Assembly (NCBI GenBank): GCA_027493625.1
Contig: JAOSKM010000001.1
Coordinates: forward strand, 339,489-403,488
Direction of reading: 5' to 3'
Source: Planctomycetota bacterium
GTDB taxonomy: Bacteria > Planctomycetota > UBA8742 > UBA2392
Length of the DNA: 64,000 nucleotides
The notes beneath the pieces are model-generated. The model made no database searches. It saw nothing but the letters and a program-made list of their open reading frames with translations, and was not told where the DNA came from. This document shows, piece by piece, positions 24,732 to 33,353 of this stretch (the stretch's first letter is position 1; each line of letters starts with the position of its first letter). The position numbers and the translations under genes were made by a program.

Positions 24732-25229
24732 CTAGGCCTCCGCGGGCTGGGCGATGTAGTCGTCGAGTTCGCCGGCCAGCGTGGGGCACAGCTGCTCGGG
24801 GTATTCGATGGTGATGCGGCGCCTGCTGGTGTCTTCGTCGATCTCGAAGCGCACGTGCACGACCTTCTTGGGCCACACCTCGCGCCAGATGTCGGCCCAT
24901 TCCACGACCGTGATCGCACGGTCCGAGTGGATTGCCTCCAGGATTTCGCCGGGCAGCTCGGGCGATTCGTTCAGCCGGTAGAAGTCCACGTGGTGCAGCA
25001 CGCAGCGACCGCCGTGGTAGCTCAGCATCAGCGTGAATGTCGGGCTGCGCAGGCCGGCCCAGCCGCCCTCATCCAGCCCGCAGGCGATCCCCTTCACAAA
25101 CTGCGTCTTGCCGGCGCCCAGCGTGCCTTCCAGGGCGACAAACGTGCCGCGCGGCAGGCAACTGCCGAGGATGCGGCCGATACGGATGGTGGTGTCCGTG
25201 TCCGGGCTGATGAGTTGAAGTGTAACCAT
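24732..25229 (-). CDS. tsaE: tRNA t6A biosynthesis ATPase TsaE
   Basis: 165 residues from ATG 25229. It has the TsaE signature: P-loop 'GTLGAGKT' (35-42), 'LRSPTFTLMLSY', 'LHHVDFYRL' and 'ITVVEWADIW'. TsaE is the ATPase that supports TsaB-TsaD in making N6-threonylcarbamoyladenosine at position 37 of ANN-decoding tRNAs. It lies 52 bases ahead of the small membrane protein gene. tsaB and tsaD are not in the window. Confidence 0.92.
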   Translation of the reverse strand: MVTLQLISPDTDTTIRIGRILGSCLPRGTFVALEGTLGAGKTQFVKGIACGLDEGGWAGLRSPTFTLMLSYHGGRCVLHHVDFYRLNESPELPGEILEAIHSDRAITVVEWADIWREVWPKKVVHVRFEIDEDTSRRRITIEYPEQLCPTLAGELDDYIAQPAEA

Positions 25230-25490
25230 GACCCGCTCCAGCTTGAGCGACGCTTCGGCAGGTGTTGCCAGCGGCGCCGGAAGGTGATTATAGCACACGG
25301 GTCAAGGGGCCCGGCGCGAAACAGCCCGATAACTTTCCGCACGCATCCAAGGCGAACAAGAGCGACCAAAGCTCACAGCACAACGGAGCCGGGGCAGCGG
25401 AGTATGATTCGCCAACGCAGTGATTGACGCGCGCGGAATCAGCGAGTCCGATTCTGAGTCGGCGGGTGTGTTCAGCCGTTGCACCACCAA

Positions 25491-26498
25491 CTACAGCTGG
25501 TGCACCCAGGACATCACTTCCAGGGCCTCGGGCTCGCCCTTGCGCAGGATGCGCACCAGCGGTTCGCCCTTCTTCAGCGGACGCATCATGCCCAGCGCGC
25601 GGATCGGCACGTCGAAGGGCCACTCCGTCACGATTTTCTTCCAGCGGTTGGGCTTCACGATGAACAGCAGTTCGAAGTCTTCGCCGTCGTGCAGCGCGTG
25701 GTGCAGGGCGCGGTCGGCGCCCTTGCCTTCCAGCTTCGCCAGCCTGCGGGCCGACTTGCTGACCGGCACCGCCTCGGCGGCGATGTCGGCGCCCACGGCG
25801 AAACGCAGGCCGGACTCTTCGCAGATGCGGGTCAGGTCGCCGCTCAGTCCGTCGGAAATGTCGATCATGGCGCTCACGCCGCGCTCGGCCAGGAAGCGGC
25901 CTTCCGCGATGCGCGGCTCAAAGCGCAGGTGCTTGCCGAGGATCGACCCGCCCAGCGAACCGGTAATGGCGATCACGTCGCCGGGCGCGGCTCCTGCGCG
26001 CAGCGCCGGGCGCACGCCTTCCATGGTGCCGGTCATCGCCACGGAAATCGAAAGCGGACCTTCCCAGCCCTGGGTATCGCCGCCGGCCAGCGTGACGCCG
26101 TAGGTCGCGCAGGTCTTGGCTATGCCCAGGAACACTTCCTCGCGCAGGTTCACCGGCGCGCCGGTGTGCAGCGTACAGGAAACCAGCGCCGCGCTGGGCG
26201 TGGCGCCCATGGCCGCCATGTCGCTCAGGCAACGGGTGATCGCCTTGCGTCCTACTTCTTCCGGGGTCGCCGCAGGGCCCATCACGGCCGGCAGCTTTTT
26301 GCCCTTTTCGGCAAGCACGAAATGCTTGCCCTCGATGGTGGTGTCGATCTTGAGCGCCTGGCGGTCCACCAGGGTGCGCATGATGGCGCAGTCATCGCCG
26401 GGCCCGACCTCAAGGTTGGGGGAAGAAGGCGGAAGCTCGGAGCGAATCCAATTGATGTACTCGAACTCGCTGGACGACTTCGGTGCGTGCTTCGTCAT
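25491..26498 (-). CDS. thiL: Thiamine-monophosphate kinase
   Basis: 335 residues from ATG 26498 (MTKHAPKSSSEFEYINWI); an upstream start at 26579 is less likely. ThiL phosphorylates thiamine phosphate to thiamine diphosphate. Family marks: 'VGPGDDCAIM', 'LKIDTTIEGKHF', 'DMAAMGATPSAALVS', 'TLAGGDTQGWEGPLSISV', 'MIDISDGLSGDL'. A 261-base gap separates it from tsaE and holds nothing convincing. No other thiamine gene is near. Confidence 0.93.
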   Translation of the reverse strand: MTKHAPKSSSEFEYINWIRSELPPSSPNLEVGPGDDCAIMRTLVDRQALKIDTTIEGKHFVLAEKGKKLPAVMGPAATPEEVGRKAITRCLSDMAAMGATPSAALVSCTLHTGAPVNLREEVFLGIAKTCATYGVTLAGGDTQGWEGPLSISVAMTGTMEGVRPALRAGAAPGDVIAITGSLGGSILGKHLRFEPRIAEGRFLAERGVSAMIDISDGLSGDLTRICEESGLRFAVGADIAAEAVPVSKSARRLAKLEGKGADRALHHALHDGEDFELLFIVKPNRWKKIVTEWPFDVPIRALGMMRPLKKGEPLVRILRKGEPEALEVMSWVHQL

Positions 26499-26695
26499 TG
26501 ACTCCTCTGCTCGCGGCTCGGCGAGGTACCCTTCGGCCGTAACTACGGCAGCGGCTTTATACATATCGTCCACGTTCATTCCTCTGTAATCTGCCGGGCC
26601 TTTCCAACCCGTCCTTGGGGCGTAAACTTCGCGGCCCGCGCTACTTACTAGAACGCGTAAAGGTTCCAGCCGGCTTCCAGAGATAAGGTGATTTC

Positions 26696-27452
26696 ATGCG
26701 CAAAGCTGAGGTAATCGAGGGCCTGAAGGACACCTGGCAGGTGTTCCGGGTCATGGCCGAATTCGTGGAAGGGTTCGACACCCTTTCCAAGGTCGGCCGC
26801 TGCGTCTCGATCTTCGGCAGCGCGCGCACCCACCCGGACGACGAGCTGTACAAGACCACCGTGCTGCTGGGCAAAAAAACTGGCCGAGGCCGGCTACGGC
26901 GTGATCACCGGCGGCGGCCCCGGCGTGATGGAAGGCGGCAACAAAGGCGCCGGCGAAGGCGGTGGCGAGTCGGTGGGCCTGGCGATCGACCTGCCCATGG
27001 AGCAGGAGGCCAACCCGTATTGTTCCACGCTGGTGGACTTCCGGTATTTCTTCATCCGCAAGGTGATGTTCGTCAAGTACGCCGACGCCTTCGTGTTCAT
27101 GCCCGGCGGTTTCGGCACCATGGACGAGATGTTCGAGGTGCTGACCCTAGTGCAGACACTGAAGATCCGCCGCATTCCCTGCGTGCTGTTCGGCATGAAG
27201 TACTGGCAGGGACTGTTCGACTGGCTTGAGAAAACCATGTGCGCGGAGTACCGCCACATCAGCCCCGAAGACCTGCAGCTGTTCCACCGCACCGACGACG
27301 TGGACGACGCCGTCAAGCACATCGCCGACTTCCACAAGCGCAGCCCCACCCGCAAAGGCCGCACCATAGGCGGCGGCGACACCCGTGAACTCGGCAAACC
27401 TAAGAAGGAACCCGGGAGCAGGCGGAGCGTTGATGGCGGACTACAACACTGA
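26696..27452 (+). CDS. LOG-family (lysine decarboxylase-like) protein, frameshifted
   Basis: The two halves lie in different frames and join if one A is removed from the A7 run at 26873-26879 ('LLGKKLAEAGYGVIT'), giving about 251 residues. The phosphoribohydrolase motifs 'GGGPGVMEGGNKGA' and 'PGGFGTMDE' are both present. LOG proteins cleave nucleoside 5'-monophosphates such as cytokinin or AMP/IMP-type substrates to a base and ribose 5-phosphate. The end overlaps the next gene by 20 bases, so the pair is probably co-transcribed. The break is most easily read as a homopolymer error. Confidence 0.82.
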
Positions 27453-28932
27453 GCTACGCAAGCGGCTCAAGTTCCTAGTCGCGCACTTCGGCCAGGCCGA
27501 GGTCGCCCGCCGCACCAGAACCGCGCCCAGCACACTGAGCCGCTACCTGCGCGACACCCGCATCCCCGCCGAGTTCGTGGCGCGGGCCGTCGAAGCGCTC
27601 GAGTTGAGGCCGTCCTGGCTGCTGCACGGCGAAGAGCCGCCGTTCGCCTCGGCCGTGACGGAGAAGAGCGCGGAAATGGCGTCCAACCTGCTCGAGATCG
27701 TGCGCGCCATGCAGGCGACCTCGCGCATGCGGATCGGCGCGGTGTTCGGCAGCTCCGACCTGCGCAAGCTGGACGAGCTGAACAAGGCGCTGCACGAGCT
27801 GAATACGTTGCGCCACAAGCTGCGCGCCGAGTTCGAAGATCAATACCACGCACTGCTCGAGTCTGTGCACCTCACCCTGGCGCGCCCGGACATGAGTGGA
27901 GCGGACCGATTGCTGCGCGCCGCCGAGGTGTTCGCCGAGTTGTGCCCCGATGAAGACCTGAAAGGTTTGTTGCGCAGCTGCCAGTCATACTACGAGCTGC
28001 GCCAGGGAAGACCCGAGCAGGCGCTCCGGCCGCACTCGCAGCTGCTGTACTGGACGCTGGGCGAACTCGGGCCCCAGGACAAGACGACGTTCCGTCATGC
28101 GATCAACCACGTGATGCTGCTGGTGCGCCTGGAGCGCAGACCTGAGGCTTTGCGCGTATGCCGCGCGTTCGGCGCGCTGGCCGAGGCGCTGCCCGAGGGA
28201 AACGAAACCCGCATCGCTTTCCGCGGTTACGAGGCCTTCCTGCAGGTTCGTAGCGGCAACATCGAGGCGTGGCTTGGGTCGTTCCTGTCCGCGATGAACG
28301 AACTGCGTGACTCGACACTGTTCCTGCGATTCGTTGGCCAATACCTGTCGGTGCTGTACCTGATGGGCATGGGCAGCCTGAAGCAGGTATGGGACATGGT
28401 TCCTGAGACAGCCGGCGCGGCCTTCCGGGCGCTGATCATCGTGAGCGCCATGGAAGACAGGGCGGGACTGGCCGACGCATTGGAACTGACCGTGGGCGAA
28501 GGCGACAATCGGATGAAGTCGGATTCCGCCTTCCCACGCCTGGCGAGAGCCCTGCTCGACAGACTGGAGGGTGGTTCCGCGGCCGCGTTCCGCAAGTCAG
28601 TGCTGGAAAACAGCGCGCTGCTGTCTGATTTAGAGTCGCAGGTATCCCGGTTCCACATGCAGGCTCTGCTCGCTTCGTTCCAGCGCCTGGCCGGGAAGCG
28701 GCAGGAGTGCCTCAAGACAGTGCGGAAGTATTTTGCGGACGTCGCGAAAGGTGCAGGCGAGTTCCAGCCCGACGTGATCGACGAGGCCATGCAACTGCGC
28801 AACCTGGTGCTGGCAACCGGCAACCCGGATTCGAAGGAATGCCGGGCGGCGCGCGAGCGCCTGACCGATCTGCGCCGGCGTGGCTTCCGCGGCCTGGATC
28901 GCTGGGCATCGGACGGAGTCTTCATCCAGTGA
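27433..28932 (+). CDS. HTH-plus-TPR transcriptional regulator, copy 1
   Basis: 499 residues from ATG 27433. An N-terminal helix-turn-helix (about 5-45: 'GQAEVARRTRTAPSTLSRYL') is followed by a long helical region with TPR-like pairs (about 110-490). The plan is that of Rgg/PlcR-type regulators, whose TPR part senses a small ligand or peptide. A second protein of the same plan and length is encoded at 30121-31620 on the other strand, with a secreted protein gene between them. It overlaps the LOG gene by 20 bases. The ligand is unknown. Confidence 0.8.
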   Translation: MADYNTELRKRLKFLVAHFGQAEVARRTRTAPSTLSRYLRDTRIPAEFVARAVEALELRPSWLLHGEEPPFASAVTEKSAEMASNLLEIVRAMQATSRMRIGAVFGSSDLRKLDELNKALHELNTLRHKLRAEFEDQYHALLESVHLTLARPDMSGADRLLRAAEVFAELCPDEDLKGLLRSCQSYYELRQGRPEQALRPHSQLLYWTLGELGPQDKTTFRHAINHVMLLVRLERRPEALRVCRAFGALAEALPEGNETRIAFRGYEAFLQVRSGNIEAWLGSFLSAMNELRDSTLFLRFVGQYLSVLYLMGMGSLKQVWDMVPETAGAAFRALIIVSAMEDRAGLADALELTVGEGDNRMKSDSAFPRLARALLDRLEGGSAAAFRKSVLENSALLSDLESQVSRFHMQALLASFQRLAGKRQECLKTVRKYFADVAKGAGEFQPDVIDEAMQLRNLVLATGNPDSKECRAARERLTDLRRRGFRGLDRWASDGVFIQ

Positions 28933-28933
28933 A

Positions 28934-28960
28934 ACCGGGACGCCGCTTGGGCGTCCCGGT
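28934..28960. terminator. Bidirectional terminator between convergent genes
   Basis: ACCGGGACGCC and GGCGTCCCGGT form a perfect 11-bp stem with a GCTTG loop, between the stops of the regulator and the secreted protein gene. A short T-run follows on each strand. Confidence 0.7.
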
Positions 28961-28978
28961 CTGGAATTCTTCAGCCGT

Positions 28979-29938
28979 CTAGGCCCGGCGCAGGCGTGCC
29001 AGACCCGCGATGCCCAGCAGGCACGACAGCGCCGCCAGCAGTGCGCCGCCGCCCGTCTCCGCGGTGCAGCCGCCGCCGCCGCCCCCTCCGCCGCTGCCGC
29101 CGTCCGTTGCGATCGGGCTGGGCGCGCCCACGGCGCCCACGGCCGACACGGTGGTCGGGAACAGCACGTTCCAGTCGATCACGCTGCCGTTGGGGCCGAT
29201 GTCCGCCTCGACGCGGAAGATCACTTCGCCGCTGCGCGGCGTGGTGGTGAGCTGTACCAGCCCCCCGAAAATCAGGCCCGACGCGCTGTACAGCAGGGTG
29301 TCGCCGCCCGGGCCCTCCTCGTAGACACGCAGGCCGGTGATGTCGAAGCCGGTGTCGAACTCGAACGCCGCGTTCACCACCTGCGGGGTGGTCCCGAAGT
29401 TCACCTTGAAGCGGGTCTTGTCGGTTCCGCCGCCCCAGTAGTCGCCGTAGTACACGAAGGCGCGACCGTGCACGGTGCTGAGCGCCCCGGAAGCATGGGC
29501 CACGGTCTGCGGACCTGCGTCCACCAGCGCGGCCTGTGCGACGCCGCTGACCGAGACCGTGATGTTGTAGGTGCTGCTGCTGAATCCCCAGGTGTCGACG
29601 GTCAGGAAGAACTCATGCACGCCGCTGCGGCTGGGCGTCACCAGGCTGTCGTTGCCGCTGCCCGTCGAGCCCAGGTATACCGAGGCACTGTTCGGCGCCA
29701 GGGCCAGCTGTGACGCCAGGTCGATCAGCTCGACGTCCACCCCGTCAGCCGAGGCCGTGGTTACCCCCAGGTTCAGGGTCAGGCTCTGGGCCGTCGCGCC
29801 GTGGTCAAGCTGGATCTTGTGCATGCGCGTCTGCATGTCGCTGATCGATCCCGCAAAGTTCAGTGTGGCCTGCGCCGCCAGGGGCGTGCCGGCCAGGGCG
29901 ACGACCAGCGCCGCCAACATCATTCGTGTCCGTGACAT
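28979..29938 (-). CDS. Secreted protein with Cys-containing C-terminal anchor signal
   Basis: 319 residues. ATG 29938 is chosen over 29944 because AAGGAG lies 7 bases before it. A signal peptide (about 5-24) precedes a beta-rich body ('HEFFLTVDTWGFSSSTYNITV', 'FEFDTGFDITGLRVYEEG'). At the C-terminus a run of eight glycines leads to a single cysteine, a hydrophobic helix and LARLRRA. This glycine linker, Cys, helix and basic tail matches the plan of CTERM sorting signals (MYXO-CTERM/Synerg-CTERM type) cleaved by rhomboid- or sortase-like enzymes. The gene is flanked on both sides by HTH-TPR regulators. Confidence 0.75.
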   Translation of the reverse strand: MSRTRMMLAALVVALAGTPLAAQATLNFAGSISDMQTRMHKIQLDHGATAQSLTLNLGVTTASADGVDVELIDLASQLALAPNSASVYLGSTGSGNDSLVTPSRSGVHEFFLTVDTWGFSSSTYNITVSVSGVAQAALVDAGPQTVAHASGALSTVHGRAFVYYGDYWGGGTDKTRFKVNFGTTPQVVNAAFEFDTGFDITGLRVYEEGPGGDTLLYSASGLIFGGLVQLTTTPRSGEVIFRVEADIGPNGSVIDWNVLFPTTVSAVGAVGAPSPIATDGGSGGGGGGGGCTAETGGGALLAALSCLLGIAGLARLRRA

Positions 29939-30120
29939 TCTCATTCTCCTTAGATCGGTTCATTACGGCCGTCATTGGCCGCGTGTCAGTGAGCACGTAG
30001 AGGAGACCAGAACGAAAAACGGCACTCAACGCGGCGCAGAAACCCGCGTGCCGAACTCGAAACACCGTCAGGTCATCGTTGCAGGATCGGCACAGGATAC
30101 TGCGGTATGAGCCCGGCCGG

Positions 30121-31620
30121 TCACGAGGCGCTGTCGACGCCCCAATCGCGGAAAAAGGCGTAGCCTTCTTCGACGCGCCGGCGTTGCCAGCTTTCGGGAT
30201 GCAGGCCTGCGACGCCGCGCTTTGGCAGGCTGATGTTCAGGCGCTCGATCTCGCGCATCAGCTCGCCCTGTTCCATCACCGAGGGGTGCAGCTTTAACCC
30301 GCCTTCGTTGACTGTCTCGATCAGCCGGCGCAGCAGGCGCTGTGCGGTTCTGCGGTCGCCGCTCAAGTTGCACAGTTCGGCCTCGCGCAGGTACTGCGAG
30401 ACGCCGAGGCGCCTGGGCTCGGTTGCTTCCATGGCGCCGCGCCAGTCCTTGAGCGCCTTGCGCGGCTTTCCCTCAAGGGCGTCCAGCAGGCAGCGCGCGA
30501 ACAGGGGAAGGCGGGGCTCTTTGTCCGAGAAGTACTGCGGATAGCTCTGCAGTCGCGCCAATGAGCGCGACAGCACCTCGGCGTCCTCACTCCAGACGGC
30601 AAAGCGCAGCAGGTCGAAGGCGCGCAGGGGGCTCCAGTCCCCGGGCGCCATGCTCAGTGCGTCACGGACATCGAGCAGGCCGCCGAGCATCAGCGCCCGT
30701 TGCAGCTTGCCGAGTTGCTCGACCTGGTACTGGCGCTCCAGCCGGGGCAGCGCATCTACCATCTCCGCCAGGGCTTCCTTGACGCGGCCCACCTCGGTCA
30801 GTGCGATCGCCCGCATGACGCGCAGCCGGTGGTGCGGCGCCCGGTCGCCGGTCGCGTCGCGCGTGGCAGCCAGCATGCCGTCGGCGAGCGCCACGGCCTC
30901 GGCATTCTGACCGGTGCTGCTGAGGGCGGCGATCAACTGTGACGCCATCTCCTGCAAGCGCAGCGGGTTTCTTCCACCGGAGGCCAGGTAGCGCCAGAAC
31001 CGCCCCTCGCGCAGGCGCAGGGAGTCTTCCAGCCGGAACTCGAGCTGCGCCACCACGGCCATGCCCATCTCCACCTCGGCGCGCAGCTCTTCGGGCAGGT
31101 CGAACTGCACCAGGTACTTCAGCGCCGTCTCGATGTCCGCGGCGCGGGTCAGGTTCATCTTGCGCAGCGCGTCCTTCAGTTCCTCGAGCAGGCGCTCGGT
31201 GACCGGCCGGATCGAATCGCGCACGCGGGCGCGGGTGGCCTGCAGCTGGTCGAGGATGCTGCTCAGTTCCCGGAAGCGCCCGACGGCCAGGTCGCGGCCC
31301 GCGCGCTGCCCCACTTCGCGCTCCAGCGCGATCATCACCCGCACCAGCCCGTCCAGGTCCTCGGCCATGCGTCCGGCCTGCAGGGCGCCTTCGGTGGCGT
31401 CGGGTTTTCCGGCGCCGGTCAGGAACCAGTTCAGGTTGACGCCCAGGCCCCGGCACAGCCTGACGCAGAACTCGACGGGCATGCGGCGCCCGCGCAGGTA
31501 GTGGTAGACGCTGGACTCGGGCATGTCGCCGGCGCGGGCGACCTCAGCCTGGCTGAACTTCTCAACCAGTTCCCCGAGGCGGCGGGCGAGGCTTTCGGAA
31601 AACTCGGCGGCGCGCTCCAT
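30121..31620 (-). CDS. HTH-plus-TPR transcriptional regulator, copy 2
   Basis: 499 residues, as copy 1. The N-terminal HTH (about 10-50, 'SQAEVARAGDMPESSVYHYL') is followed by a helical TPR-like body (about 100-490). The two copies share the AEVAR motif in the HTH and a similar closing segment ('RRGFRGLD' versus 'KRGVAGLH'), which points to an old duplication. It lies 182 bases upstream of the secreted protein gene on the same strand. Its promoter region carries repeats that could be a binding site. A role in controlling the surface protein is inferred from position only. Confidence 0.8.
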   Translation of the reverse strand: MERAAEFSESLARRLGELVEKFSQAEVARAGDMPESSVYHYLRGRRMPVEFCVRLCRGLGVNLNWFLTGAGKPDATEGALQAGRMAEDLDGLVRVMIALEREVGQRAGRDLAVGRFRELSSILDQLQATRARVRDSIRPVTERLLEELKDALRKMNLTRAADIETALKYLVQFDLPEELRAEVEMGMAVVAQLEFRLEDSLRLREGRFWRYLASGGRNPLRLQEMASQLIAALSSTGQNAEAVALADGMLAATRDATGDRAPHHRLRVMRAIALTEVGRVKEALAEMVDALPRLERQYQVEQLGKLQRALMLGGLLDVRDALSMAPGDWSPLRAFDLLRFAVWSEDAEVLSRSLARLQSYPQYFSDKEPRLPLFARCLLDALEGKPRKALKDWRGAMEATEPRRLGVSQYLREAELCNLSGDRRTAQRLLRRLIETVNEGGLKLHPSVMEQGELMREIERLNISLPKRGVAGLHPESWQRRRVEEGYAFFRDWGVDSAS

Positions 31621-31654
31621 CTTTTCATCCGGTAACGGGATGGAGCCATCTTAT

Positions 31655-31693
31655 CAATTAGTAAGGGGCACTGTTTTTGTAAACGGTGTTTTT
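31655..31693 (-). promoter_or_regulatory. Promoter and possible operator of the HTH-TPR gene
   Basis: On the minus strand TTTACA (31683-31678) and TAATTG (31660-31655) are 17 bases apart. The -35 box sits within GTTTTTGTAAAC, an imperfect palindrome, and a direct repeat CTGTTTTT / GTGTTTTT (31671 and 31686) overlaps it. This suits autoregulation or shared control of the divergent LRR gene. Confidence 0.5.
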
Positions 31694-31766
31694 CTTGTTG
31701 TCTGGTCAGATGTTGCCCGACAATGACGCGCGAGTTTTCGAGGCCCAGAGCACAGGAGAATCATCG

Positions 31767-33264
31767 ATGCCGAACCGTTTCCTCACGCTGTTCATCCTCA
31801 CCGCCCTGCTGTCCGTGACGCTCGCCGCCGCGCCCGGCGGAAAGGTCACGCTGCCCAAGGACAAGATCGAGGGCTGGTTCTACAGCATGCCTGAGTCCGG
31901 CATCGACTGGCCGCGCTCAGGCACTGACCTGTACGACTGCCGCATGAAGTACGACGAAGAATTCGAGGGCCTGTCGAAGCAGGGAATCACCGCCAACATG
32001 CGCAACTTCCCCACGCGCCGCACATGGAACAGCCCGGGCGACGAGGCTTCCATCGCGGGTGGTGAACTGCTCGCCTTCTTCAATCACGACTTGACCATCT
32101 CGGGCGCGAAGCCCATGAGCGTTGCCGACGCAAAGGCCGTGCTTTCCACCGAACTGCTTTACCTCGTGGGCTGGCACGGTCCCCACGGCGCGGACTACGT
32201 CAAGCAGATCGTGTCCAACCGCGACGTGCGCTACGTCTTCCTGGGCGGCACGCGGCGCTATCCGCTGCTGGCCGACGGCATCCGGGAAATCGCCAAGGCG
32301 CGCGACCTCGCCGGCATGGGGCTGAGCGGCGAAGGTGTGACCGACGCCGGCGTGGTAGAAGCCTTCTGCGACGCGCTGAAAAAAGCACCGTAAGACCCTG
32401 CGCTACCTCTACATCGAGAGTCTTTCGCCCGTGATGCTGCCGTACCTGGCAGAACTCAAGAAGCTGGAAACCCTGCAGGTGGTGGGCATGGCCGATGGAA
32501 CCTGGACCGAAGCCAAGGCCATGGAGTGGCAGGGCGTCCTGTCCGGGCAGACCAGGCTGCGCCACGTCTACCTGTTCGGCGGACAGTTCAAAGACGCATG
32601 GCTCAGCCCACTGGCCGGCGCCACCGGCCTGAAAGCGCTGCACGTCAACTCGGGGGTGACCGGCAGCTTCCTTTCCGGCCTGCAGCTGTCCAAGCTGGAA
32701 GAGCTGGACCTGACAAGCGGCAGCCTTGGCAACCTCGATGCGCTGGCGGGCTGCCAGGCACTGCGCCGCGTGCGGATCTGCGCCTGCAAACAACAGGAAC
32801 CTCTGCAGCCGCTGCTGCAGCTCACCAGGCTTGAAGTACTGCTGCTGAACAACTGCGATGCGGCGGATGACTCCCTCGTGGAGGGTTTCAAGTTCACGAA
32901 ACTGAGGGCGCTTGAAATCTCCGGTCGCGCGAAGCTGACGGAAGCAGGTCTGACCCGCATCGCCAAGTTCGACACTTTGCTTAGTCTGGATCTGGCATGC
33001 CAGAGCGTGAGCAGCGACGTGCTGATCATGTACGCGGAGCAGTTGAAGCAGCTGGCGGCCATCGACCTGTTCCAGTCCGGTAAGCCCGGTGAAGCCGCCA
33101 TCGACGCATGGCTGAAGCACGCTGCCATTCGCAGCTTCCGATTTGACTCCGGCGGCATCAGCAAGGCCAAGCTGTCGGAACTGTATCGGCACCTGAATGA
33201 CAACGATCGCAAGTGGAGTGAACGCAACAAGGACAAAACCAAAACCTTCAAGGTCGGACGCTAG
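31767..33264 (+). CDS. Secreted leucine-rich-repeat protein, frameshifted
   Basis: ATG 31767 with AGGAG upstream opens a signal peptide (LTLFILTALLSVTLAAA). The frame closes early at the A6 run 32379-32384. Removing one A gives 'DALKKHRKTLRYLYIESLSP' and continues to 33264, about 498 residues. The second half is a leucine-rich-repeat array ('LKKLETLQVVG', 'LSKLEELDLTSG', 'LTRLEVLLLNNC', 'FTKLRALEISG'). LRR proteins bind partner proteins; this one would act outside the cytoplasm. It is divergent from the HTH-TPR gene and ends at a strong terminator. Confidence 0.8.
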
Positions 33265-33278
33265 CACAGCCGCCTGCG

Positions 33279-33310
33279 ACGGGGCCCGCAACTGCGGGCC
33301 CCGTTTGCTT
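33279..33310 (+). terminator. Terminator after the LRR gene
   Basis: ACGGGGCCCGCA and TGCGGGCCCCGT form a 12-bp stem, followed by TTGCTTT. Confidence 0.75.
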
Positions 33311-33353
33311 TGCGGGCGCTCGCAATTCCGGCCTGCGCCGCTAGCATCCCACC

